Shown piece after piece: positions 33,283-40,358 of a stretch of 64,000 nucleotides of DNA (positions are counted from its first letter, which is position 1; every line of letters starts with the position of its first letter). The DNA is from Hymenobacter siberiensis (GTDB taxonomy: Bacteria; Bacteroidota; Bacteroidia; Cytophagales; Hymenobacteraceae), in assembly GCF_018967845.1 (NCBI RefSeq), contig NZ_JAHLZZ010000001.1:3844001-3908000 (forward strand). The letters are read 5' to 3'. The notes beneath the pieces were generated by a model that had not been told where the DNA came from, ran no database searches, and saw only the letters and a list, made by a program, of their open reading frames with translations. Both the position numbers and the translations under genes were made by a program.

Positions 33283-33481
33283 AAACGTGCATAGTCCTGG
33301 CGGGGAATCGCTGAAATTCCCGCATGAATGAATAAAGCAGGCCAATTTGGCGCGGCGCCCACCGGCCAGCCGAAGGCGCTCCGCGATGCAAGGACTGCCC
33401 CGTGAATACCACCCTTAAAGCTCGCTCAGTCTTCCTGCACATCCAATAATCAGCATCATACCGGTAGATGACTTTTATCAT
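33134..33481 (-). CDS. Possible small protein of unknown function
   Basis: An open frame of 115 codons (MIKVIYRYDADYWMCRK...RLTLVPA) overlapping the doubtful 3' end of hemF. It includes a segment FPARTMHVSTDHLQLIFVSS that looks more protein-like than the overlapping hemF extension. A shorter start at 33325 (MREFQRF) is possible. The ATG at 33481 coincides with an FNR-like site, which argues for the shorter form or for no gene. No family was recognised. Confidence 0.3.
   Translation of the reverse strand: MIKVIYRYDADYWMCRKTERALRVVFTGQSLHRGAPSAGRWAPRQIGLLYSFMREFQRFPARTMHVSTDHLQLIFVSSTVSAAWGAGWVATAVPAPRLGQMSVAVLPVRLTLVPA
33469..33480. promoter_or_regulatory. FNR-like site, degenerate
   Basis: TGACTTTTATCA keeps one half-site of the TGAT-N4-ATCA palindrome. 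Related perfect sites are at 35658 and 37381. Confidence 0.35.
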
Positions 33482-33552
33482 TTTGCACAATTCGCAGCCT
33501 TCCGAAGGAGGAGCTTTAATTGTTGCGGCGAACGTTGATGGCCGCTCCGCTC

Positions 33553-34392
33553 CTACTCGCGCGGGCGGGCCGACAGCAGCAGCACCGGCACCTTGGTGTA
33601 GCGCAGAACATGGTCTATCACGCTGCCGCTCACCAGCTTGTGCATCCAGCCATGGCCCTGATCGAGCAGCACCAGCAGGTCGGCGTTCAGCTCCTGCACC
33701 GCCTGCAGCACCCCCGATGCGGGCAGCTCGCTCAGCACCGGGCGCAGCTCGTGGCCGGGCGTGGCGGAAGCCAGTCCGCACGCCTGGGCCGCCGCGAAGC
33801 CCGCCCCGGTGCCGGCCGGCGCGCCCGGCGGCAGCACCGTCATGGGTATTATTTCGCACTCCAAGGCCTGGAGCACTGGGATTACGGCAGTGGCGGCGGG
33901 CTCCAGCGTGAAGGCCTGGTCGGCCTCCAGGGCCAGCACCACGCGGCGGGGCGGCTGCATGGCGGCATCGGGCAAGTACTCGGGCACGAGCAACAGCGGG
34001 AAGCCGGTTTGGTGCACCAGGGGCAGGGTGCGGTTGCTCAGCCACTCGTCGAGGTAGCCGCTGGTGGCCGTGAGGCCGGACACCAGCAGCAGCGGGTGGT
34101 GCTGGTGCAGGGCCTGCTCGATGGCGCTGGGCCAGTCAGCTTCCAACAGCTCGGCGGTGGCGTGCACGGGCAGGGCGGCAGCCACCTGCTGGAGGCTGCG
34201 CCGGGTGGCGGGCACATACTGGTCGTCGAGCACGGGCAGCACCGTGCCGTATTCGGTGGTGATGGGCTGCGGCAGGAAAACATGTATCAGGTGCAGGTCG
34301 GCCTTGAGGGGCGTGGCCAGGGCGGCGGCATACACCCGGGCGCGCTCGGCCGCGAGCGAAAAATCGGTTAAGACAACAAAGTTGGGTTGCAT
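33553..34392 (-). CDS. Universal stress protein, tandem Usp domains
   Basis: A 279-residue cytoplasmic protein with two Usp domains (about 1-140 and 145-278). Domain 1 opens NFVVLTDFSLAAERA and contains LLLVSGLTAT instead of the ATP-binding G-x2-G-x9-G(S/T) pattern; domain 2 ends LLVLLDQGHGW...VLRYTKVPVLLLSA. The nucleotide-binding glycines are largely missing, so it may be a non-ATP-binding member. The ATG at 34392 is preferred to 34419 because it opens the beta-strand MQPNFVVLTD. It lies 129 bases after a second Usp gene in the same direction. Confidence 0.88.
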   Translation of the reverse strand: MQPNFVVLTDFSLAAERARVYAAALATPLKADLHLIHVFLPQPITTEYGTVLPVLDDQYVPATRRSLQQVAAALPVHATAELLEADWPSAIEQALHQHHPLLLVSGLTATSGYLDEWLSNRTLPLVHQTGFPLLLVPEYLPDAAMQPPRRVVLALEADQAFTLEPAATAVIPVLQALECEIIPMTVLPPGAPAGTGAGFAAAQACGLASATPGHELRPVLSELPASGVLQAVQELNADLLVLLDQGHGWMHKLVSGSVIDHVLRYTKVPVLLLSARPRE

Positions 34393-34521
34393 GACGAAGC
34401 GAGAAAAAGGTGGCAGCACAATAGTGTGGGCAGCAGTTCGGTAATTTCAGCAGTTTAATTTTTTCGGCTTTTCGACGTTTGTCTTCCTGAGCATTCGGCA
34501 ATTCAAGCCACATTCAACGCC

Positions 34522-35361
34522 TCAGCTCATGCTGGGCAGCTCGGGGGTATCGGCCGGCAGCAGCAGCACCGGTACGGGCGTGTGCCGCAGCACCTGCGCC
34601 GTGACGCTGCGGTGGAACAACCGCCCCAGAAAGCTGCGCGTGCGGGCAATGAGCACTAGCAGGTCGATGCTCGGGCCATACAGGGCCTCCACGATGCCGG
34701 TGGCCGGAATGGGGTGGTGCGACTCCTGCAGCACCAGCGAGGTGGCGGCCGGCAGCAGCCGGCTGGCCCGCACATCGGCCAGGGCCATGCGGCTGGACAG
34801 GGCCAGTGGCTCGGGAGCAGCCGTGACGTGCACCACCGTGTAGGAGGCGTGCCAGGCAGCCATGAGCGGGGCCAGGGCCTTGGCGGCGGCATTGAGCTCA
34901 AAAGGCTCGGCATCGACGGCGATGACCACGCGGCGCGGCAGCCGGGGTTCGGGCGCGGCTTCGGGCACCAGCAGCAGAGGCCGGTAGGTGGCCCGCAGCG
35001 CGGGCAGGGCGCGGTTGTGCAGCAGGTGGTCGAACAGGCCGTGCTCCTCGCTCAGGCCCAGGGCCAGCAGCAGCGGGCGGTACCGGTGCACGGCCGTGGC
35101 CACGGCTTCGGCCAGGGGCTCCCGGGTGCTGGTGATGCCGGTGGGCGTGGGCAGCTGGTGGGCCAGGGCTTCGAGGGCCGGGGTAGTTTCGGCCGGGCCA
35201 TGGTGGGCGGGGAAGCCGGCCCGGGCCGCCGGCTCGGAGTCCTGGCAAAGGTGCAGCAGCTCGAGCCGGGCCTGGAGCGGGGCCCCAAGCACAGCCGCCC
35301 ACCGGGTGGCCTGCACCACCGGAGTCGGCGGATTGTCGAGTACCAAAACAGATGGATTCAT
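34522..35361 (-). CDS. Universal stress protein, tandem Usp domains
   Basis: A 279-residue protein of two diverged Usp domains (MNPSVLVLDNPPTPVVQATRW... and PRRVVIAVDAEPFELNAAAK...). The second domain ends with DLLVLIARTRSFLGRLFHRSVTAQVLRHTPVPVLLLPA in pieces, where the FxGRLFHRSVT segment replaces the usual GS-binding loop and is shared with the Usp at 37478. The first domain lacks the ATP loop glycines. It is the middle gene of a stress cluster, and an FNR-like site lies about 300 bases upstream. The precise role is unknown. Confidence 0.87.
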   Translation of the reverse strand: MNPSVLVLDNPPTPVVQATRWAAVLGAPLQARLELLHLCQDSEPAARAGFPAHHGPAETTPALEALAHQLPTPTGITSTREPLAEAVATAVHRYRPLLLALGLSEEHGLFDHLLHNRALPALRATYRPLLLVPEAAPEPRLPRRVVIAVDAEPFELNAAAKALAPLMAAWHASYTVVHVTAAPEPLALSSRMALADVRASRLLPAATSLVLQESHHPIPATGIVEALYGPSIDLLVLIARTRSFLGRLFHRSVTAQVLRHTPVPVLLLPADTPELPSMS

Positions 35362-35453
35362 GACCGTGAGACGAAAAGATGACGTTTAAAACACTCCGAA
35401 TATCCCTACCCGGGCTACTCCCCGGCGGGTGGCCCGGCCCCCGCCCCGGCGCG

Positions 35454-35549
35454 CTAGGCCGGGGGCCGGGCGCTGGCTTCCAGGTGCCATCCCAGCAGGG
35501 TCAGCACGCCGGCCAGCAGCACCGAAAACAGGAGCAGCAGCGGTTGCAT
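35454..35549 (-). CDS. Possible 31-residue single-pass membrane peptide
   Basis: The frame MQPLLLLFSVLLAGVLTLLG continues with WHLEASARPPA and stops. Nineteen hydrophobic residues form one membrane helix with a short polar tail. It starts 107 bases downstream of an FNR-like site and precedes the Usp gene at 34522 in the same direction. The size and form resemble small subunits of respiratory or transport complexes, but no specific family matched. It is too short to be certain. Confidence 0.4.
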   Translation of the reverse strand: MQPLLLLFSVLLAGVLTLLGWHLEASARPPA

Positions 35550-35657
35550 AAGCGGCAGAATTTAGCGTGATGGGACCGGGGTTAGGAGGCGCGGGCAAGC
35601 AGTCAAATGTCAAGTAATAAACCCGGCACCGCCATGATGTCAATCGCCTTATTGCAT

Positions 35658-35669
35658 GATTTTTATCAC
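35658..35669. promoter_or_regulatory. FNR/CRP-type site TGAT-TTTT-ATCA
   Basis: TGATTTTTATCA is a perfect TGAT-N4-ATCA palindrome. It lies in the gap between the end of the broken L,D-transpeptidase and the minus-strand peptide/Usp genes, about 110 bases before the peptide start. Confidence 0.55.
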
Positions 35670-35701
35670 CAGGCCATCGGGCTCGAAATACGAATTCCGG
35701 C

Positions 35702-37166
35702 TCAGGGCCGCAGGCCAAACAGGGCCTGGCGCAGGGATTCGTCGCGGTGGTACACATCGACCAGGAAGCGAAGCTGGCCGTTCTCGGCGGTGCAGATGGC
35801 ATAGCGCACGTAGAGCGGCAGAGGCCGGCTCAGGCGCACATAGCGCGAGCGCGGCATGCGGGCACATTCGTCTTCGGTGGGCAGCTGCACGGGGCGGCCT
35901 TCGCGGCGCAGCAGGTAGGCGGCCAGCAGCATGGGGTTCTGCAGGCGAATGCAGCCGTGGCTGAGCGCGCGGCGGCTGGCCTTGAACAGGGCCCGCGCCG
36001 GCGTATCGTGCACGTAGATGGCGTACGGATTGGCAAAGCGAAACACAATGTTGCCCAACGCATTATCGCAGCAGGGCGACTGCCGGATGGTGTAACTGAA
36101 GTTCTCTTTCGTGACGCGGCTCCAGTTGATGTGCCAGGGGTTGCGCCCCCGGCCCTGGGCATCGGTGAGGCGGTAGTTGTTGCGGTACAGATAGCCGGGG
36201 TCCTTCTTCAGACGGGGCAGCATTTCCTGAGTGGCAATGGAATGCGGCACATGCCAGTCGGGCGCCAGCGTGAAGTGGCTGAGGCGGCTGCTGAGCGTGG
36301 GCGTTTCGGGCTTGCCTACCACCACGCGGTGGCGGCGCTGCACCGAGTCGCGGGCAATTACCTCCAGCTCGTAGGCGGGCAGGTTGATGAGGATGTATTC
36401 GGGTTCCGGAATGCCATCCCAGCGCCAGCGTTCCAGGTTCAGGGCCACCAGCTCGTACTGCGTCTGGTGCCGGGCCGCCGAGTCGGGCAGCACGGGGGCA
36501 GCCAGCCACTGCGCCAGGGCCTGCTGCAGCTGCCGGTACTCGCGGTTGGCGGGCTGGCTGGCCAGCAGGGCCGCGGGCACATTGTGGCCGGCAAGGGCGG
36601 CGCGCAGCACTGGGCCCGGCTGCCCGGCCGGCCCGGCAGCCCGCTCCCCCCCCCGACACCGTGTAGGGCCGCAGCCGCCCACGCCGCAAATCGCGCACAA
36701 AAGCCAGCACCGCATCGCTGAGGTACACATCGAGGCGGGCCTGCCGGGCAGCGGCCGGACGCCGAGCGCGGCCCAGCGAATCGCGCAGGGCCAGCAGCTG
36801 GCCCAGGTGGTAGTCGGCGGGGCTCAGGCCGTACTCGGCGGCGCGGGCCAGCAGGGCCAGAGCGGCACTCATGTTGAGGCTGTCGGGCGCGGTGCCCCAG
36901 GCCGGGGCGCAGTCGGGGCCGTAAAACGCCCGCAGGGCGGCTCCGGCCTGCAGGCCCCGCTGCTCATCGGCGGCGCGTTGGCTGCCGGCCACCGTGGTAT
37001 CGAGCAGGGCCTGAATGTATGAGCCCACGGGCTCGGTGGGCAGTGGGCTGGCGGGGTTGATGGCGGCCGAAGTCGGGGCCGGGACCTACCAGCCGGACGC
37101 GGAGCCGCTCCCCGGGGCCATAAGGACCAGGCACAGGCAAACCGGCATGAGGCGAAGAGCAGCCAT
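35702..37166 (-). pseudogene. L,D-transpeptidase (YcbB-like), interrupted twice
   Basis: The gene would encode about 485 residues. A signal peptide (MAALRLMPVCLCLVLMAPGS, from 37166) is cut by an in-frame TAG at 37086-37088, immediately before the mature part. A scaffold domain follows (SYIQALLDTT, PADYHLGQLLALRDSL, YLSDAVLAFVRDLRRGRL). At C9 (36646-36654) one extra base shifts the frame. After this the YkuD domain is intact: YILINLPAYELEVI, FTLAPDWHVPHSI, IYVHDTPARALF and SHGCIRLQNP with the catalytic Cys. The intact product would cross-link peptidoglycan in the periplasm. Restoring eight C's and a Gln codon would give one continuous protein. Real decay, slippage-based switching or assembly error are all possible. 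Confidence 0.85.
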
Positions 37167-37256
37167 CAGCAGCAGACTTAATTCATTATAACAGTTATTA
37201 ATATATATATCTTCACTAAATTCATCCTCTCCCTTTTGGGACGGGGGCCGAAGCTG

Positions 37257-37352
37257 TAGAAGCTGTTTAGAAAGTCCCCGAACGGTCATGCTGCGCTGCG
37301 CGCTGCATGACCGTTCGGGGACTTTTTGTGATTTTCTATAAACAACTCCGTA
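37257..37352. repeat. Foldback element TAGAAGCTGTTTAG, copy 1
   Basis: The arm GTTTAGAAAGTCCCCGAACG... (37265-37290) pairs with CATGACCGTTCGGGGAC...CTATAAAC (37306-37343). A near-identical copy at 53846-53938 sits inside a REP. Outer ends are TAGAAGCTG and AACTCCGTA. Confidence 0.88.
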
Positions 37353-37380
37353 AATAAGGCCAGCTGCTCGCCGCGAAACA

Positions 37381-37392
37381 TGATAAAAATCA
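37381..37392 (+). promoter_or_regulatory. FNR/CRP-type site TGAT-AAAA-ATCA
   Basis: TGATAAAAATCA is the exact reverse complement of the site at 35658. It lies 85 bases before the Usp gene at 37478, a suitable activator position. Confidence 0.55.
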
Positions 37393-37477
37393 AGTGGTTT
37401 TACTAACGTATGCCAGTTGACCCGCGCAGTGCAGGTCGGTTCTTTGCTTTGCGCACTCTCACCAGCCTCTCCTCATC

Positions 37478-38290
37478 ATGACCGCCTCCCTGCTTGTTCT
37501 CACCGACTTTTTTCAGGCCGCCAACCGGGCGCTGGACTATGCCACTGACCTGGCCCGGCCCCTCCATGCCCGGCTGGTGCTGCTGAACGTGCGCCGCGAC
37601 TCCGTGCTGGACCCGGAGCGCCTCACGGGCGATTTTTCCGACCTGAGCAAGGAAGCCGTGGCGCTGGCCCTGAGCAGTGTGGCGCGTGGCCTGCCTGTGC
37701 CCGTGGTGTCCGAAGTAGGCTACGGCCGCGTGGAGGTGGCCGTGGCCGATGCCGTGGCCCGGCACCACCCCACCCTGATAGTACTGGGCCGCCCCGACCA
37801 CTCAGACCTGCCCGATGAGCTGGTGCAAACCACCTCGCTGGAGCTGCTGCGCCACGCCCCCTACCCCATGCTGGTGGTGCCCTACCTGGTGAGCAGCACG
37901 GCCCCGCCCCGGCGCGTGCTGATGGCTGTGGATGGGGAGCCCTTCAACCTGGGCGCGCACGCCGGCACCATGCAGCAGCTCTTCAAGGCACTGGAGGCCG
38001 AAGTGACCGTGCTGAACGTATCGGCCGGCCACCACGAGCAGGACCTCGCCGCCCTGGAATCGGTGCGGCAAACCGGCCTGCTGGTCGACCTGGCCCCGCC
38101 CCACGCCCGCACCGTGACCAGCGCCAGCGCGGCCCGGGGCATTATGCAGGTGGCCCAGCCCCATGACTTCGATTTGCTGGTGGTGATTGCCCGTGAGCGC
38201 AGCTTTCTGGGCAAGCTTTTTCATAATAGCGTGACGGCCCAGCTCGCGCTGGACAGCGCGTTGCCCATCCTGATACTGCCGGCCCGGTAG
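37478..38290 (+). CDS. Universal stress protein, tandem Usp domains
   Basis: A 270-residue protein with two Usp domains (about 1-142: LLVLTDFFQAANRALDYA...; 146-269: RRVLMAVDGEPFNLGAH...). The end DLLVVIARERSFLGKLFHNS is closely related to the Usp at 34522, so the two are probably duplicates. The ATP-binding glycine pattern is weak in both domains. The gene lies downstream of an FNR-like palindrome, suggesting oxygen- or redox-linked expression. Confidence 0.88.
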   Translation: MTASLLVLTDFFQAANRALDYATDLARPLHARLVLLNVRRDSVLDPERLTGDFSDLSKEAVALALSSVARGLPVPVVSEVGYGRVEVAVADAVARHHPTLIVLGRPDHSDLPDELVQTTSLELLRHAPYPMLVVPYLVSSTAPPRRVLMAVDGEPFNLGAHAGTMQQLFKALEAEVTVLNVSAGHHEQDLAALESVRQTGLLVDLAPPHARTVTSASAARGIMQVAQPHDFDLLVVIARERSFLGKLFHNSVTAQLALDSALPILILPAR

Positions 38291-38359
38291 GCACAGCGGC
38301 ACCTTGCGGGCGCGAGGCACGTAGCTTGCGGCTGAACCTTGCCCGCGTAGCACCTCCCC

Positions 38360-38914
38360 ATGCCCGCCCTCCCGCCCGCCCTTCGCAAAGCCCTGCTGCA
38401 GCTGCCGCAGAAAGAAAAGGACCAGCTCCTGGCCCGCCTCGTGGCCCAAGATGCCGTGCTGACCGAACAGCTGGCCTTCCGGCTGCTAGAGGGCCCCGAG
38501 GCGCTGGCAACCCGCCGCGCCGCCCTGCGCACCCAGGTCGACGACCCGGTGCGGGACTTCCACCAAACGCCCAACGACCTGCTCGTTATCCTGCGGCAGC
38601 TCCAGACGCGGCTGGCCTACCACGCCAAAATAACCGATGATGCTTTTGGCGAGGCCGAGCTCAGATGGCGGCTGCTGGCCAACGTGTTACGGCACCAGAC
38701 GGCCAGCACGGCGCGCCTGCATGGCCCCACCCAGCCCCTGCTTCAGCACCTGGCCAAACGCACCCAGGAGGCCTTGCGCCAAACCACCCGCCTGCACGAA
38801 GACTTCCACCTGGAACTGGCCGAAACCGCCAACGCGGTGCTGGCCGCCCTGTGGCAGTCGGGCGCGGCCCCACTAGCGCGGGAGCTGGGCCTGCCCCGCA
38901 TTATGGATGGCTAA
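38360..38914 (+). CDS. Hypothetical helical protein
   Basis: A 184-residue, highly helical, Leu/Ala/Gln/Arg-rich protein with no signal peptide (MPALPPALRKALLQLPQKEK...). Segments such as LLVILRQLQTRLAYHAKITDD, and LAKRTQEALRQTTRLHEDFH further on, could form a helical bundle or coiled coil. It starts 69 bases after a Usp gene and may belong to the same transcript. No family was recognised. Confidence 0.68.
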   Translation: MPALPPALRKALLQLPQKEKDQLLARLVAQDAVLTEQLAFRLLEGPEALATRRAALRTQVDDPVRDFHQTPNDLLVILRQLQTRLAYHAKITDDAFGEAELRWRLLANVLRHQTASTARLHGPTQPLLQHLAKRTQEALRQTTRLHEDFHLELAETANAVLAALWQSGAAPLARELGLPRIMDG

Positions 38915-38925
38915 TTAACTGATTT

Positions 38926-39369
38926 TCAAAGCAACCGAAACACGATGGGCATGGTCATGCTCACCCACACGGGCTGGCCGTGGACCTTGCCGAGCGTCCA
39001 CCAAGGCATGAGGCGCACGAGGCGCAGGGCTTCTGCGTCGAGGCCGCTGCCCAGGCCGCGCACTACGTGCGGGTCGTGCAGGTGGCCGGCGGGGTCTACG
39101 GTGAAGGCGACGTGGACTTTGCCAGACAAACCACGGTCGAGGGCGGCGGCGGGGCATTGCACCTTGCTGCTCAGGAACTTCACCAGCGCCGCGTCGCCGC
39201 CGGGGAAGCTCGGCATTTCCTCGGCCGTGAAATAGACGGTGGGAGCCGCCGGGGCGGCGGCGGCGCTGCCTTCGGCCTGGGCCACCGCCACTACCGAAGC
39301 CGTCTGGGCCTGAGCAAGGCCGCTCGCCGCCACCATCAGGCCAACCACAAAAGCGCAACGGTAATGCAT
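38926..39369 (-). CDS. Periplasmic TonB C-terminal-domain protein
   Basis: A 147-residue exported protein. The signal peptide (MHYRCAFVVGLMVAASGLAQA) is followed by an Ala-rich linker and a TonB C-terminal-like domain: EEMPSFPGGDAALVKFLSSKVQCP, GKVHVAFTVDPAGHL and VRGLGSGLDAEALRLVRLMP. It has no transmembrane anchor with ExbB contact, so it is a TonB-domain protein of the kind used in peptide or surface assemblies and not an energiser by itself. The ATG at 39369 opens the signal peptide; a frame extension to 39534 lacks that signal. Confidence 0.9.
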   Translation of the reverse strand: MHYRCAFVVGLMVAASGLAQAQTASVVAVAQAEGSAAAAPAAPTVYFTAEEMPSFPGGDAALVKFLSSKVQCPAAALDRGLSGKVHVAFTVDPAGHLHDPHVVRGLGSGLDAEALRLVRLMPWWTLGKVHGQPVWVSMTMPIVFRLL

Positions 39370-39560
39370 GAGGGGTCGGGCTAAAGTTCTATGCCACAAA
39401 GCTACCTGGCCTTGTTGCGGGCGCAGCGGCCGGAGAATTATCCTTTTGTTGTGGTAATGTTGGCAACATAACCGGGGGCGGGACGGCGGCCCTGGGCGGC
39501 ATCTTTTCGGGGCTGAAAGCAGTACAACACCCAACTGTCCTGCCGCTTACTTCGCCGCCC

Positions 39561-39869
39561 ATGGTCCCCTCCCCTACTTCCGACGCTTGTGCTCCGCGCG
39601 ACCCGCAGCTTTCGGCTCCCAACCTGCGCCTGGCCCTTGATGAGCTGGATGCCAAAATCAAGACCCTGCACAACCGCGCCCACGCCACGGCCGCCGGCTC
39701 CGCCAATACCTACGAGGCCCACGCCACCGCCCTCGAAGCCAAGCGCGCCCGCCTGGCAGCGCAGCTTACGCAGGCCGACACTCCGACCTCCGGCTCCGAG
39801 CACGGCACCTGGCAGCAGCTGCGGCAGGATATCGAAAATCTGGGCCACGACGTACAAGCCCTATTATAG
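39561..39869 (+). CDS. Hypothetical small coiled-coil protein
   Basis: A 102-residue protein with predicted helices (NLRLALDELDAKIKTLHNRA, then ALEAKRARLAAQLTQA), rich in Ala, Leu and charged residues. There is no signal. It may be a short coiled-coil partner, but no family was recognised. Confidence 0.6.
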   Translation: MVPSPTSDACAPRDPQLSAPNLRLALDELDAKIKTLHNRAHATAAGSANTYEAHATALEAKRARLAAQLTQADTPTSGSEHGTWQQLRQDIENLGHDVQALL

Positions 39870-39959
39870 CTATCTGCTGCTGGTTAGCCACTTACTTGCT
39901 CCTCAATCACTTCCCGAGCAACTTATTTGCTCTGTCCTTCACTGTCTTTTTTTACCATC

Positions 39960-40213
39960 ATGCACAAGTTTTTTTTCTGCTGTTCCTGGGCCTCGGCCTG
40001 AGCCTGACCATTCCGGCCACCGCGCAGTCGCGCCCCAAGTTGAAAGCCCGGCGCGCCTTTTCCCACACCTCGGAATCGGGCCAGGGCAAAAACAACAAAA
40101 TCCAGTTTCGCCGCGAGAGCAACCGCCCGGTTATCGACATGAAGCCCCACAAGCTGGAGTCCTTCAAAACGGCCAAATCGCCTAAGCCCTACAAGTACTA
40201 CAACCCGCGTTAG
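39960..40213 (+). CDS. Small secreted basic protein, start separated by a T8 tract
   Basis: The mature part SRPKLKARRAFSHTSESGQG... ending KPYKYYNPR is a short basic protein with a clear signal peptide (FFLLFLGLGLSLTIPATAQ). The natural start is ATG at 39960 (MHK), but the tract of eight T's at about 39969-39976 leaves the ATG one base out of frame with the rest. Nine T's would give MHKFFFLLFLG. An open frame from TTG at 39896 reads through without needing the ATG. Either slippage, an assembly error, or the TTG start is possible. The function is unknown. Confidence 0.6.
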
Positions 40214-40235
40214 CACCGCGCAGCCCTATCCTGCC

Positions 40236-40268
40236 AAGCCCGCCGCTTCTGCTGAAGCGACGGGCTTG
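40236..40268 (+). terminator. Probable terminator after the small secreted gene
   Basis: AAGCCCGCCGCTT pairs with AAGCGACGGGCTT (one mismatch region), followed by GCTTTTT. Confidence 0.6.
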
Positions 40269-40320
40269 CTTTTTACGGGTCTGCCGATAATCCAACCCGC
40301 GTAATCAATACGTAAGCTCT

Positions 40321-40328
40321 TATCTTTA
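40321..40328 (+). promoter_or_regulatory. Probable -7 box of the subtilase gene
   Basis: TATCTTTA is one base from TAnnTTTG, 30 bases before the ATG at 40359. Confidence 0.4.
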
Positions 40329-40358
40329 ACTGCGATATCACTGCAAGGCTTTTACCTG

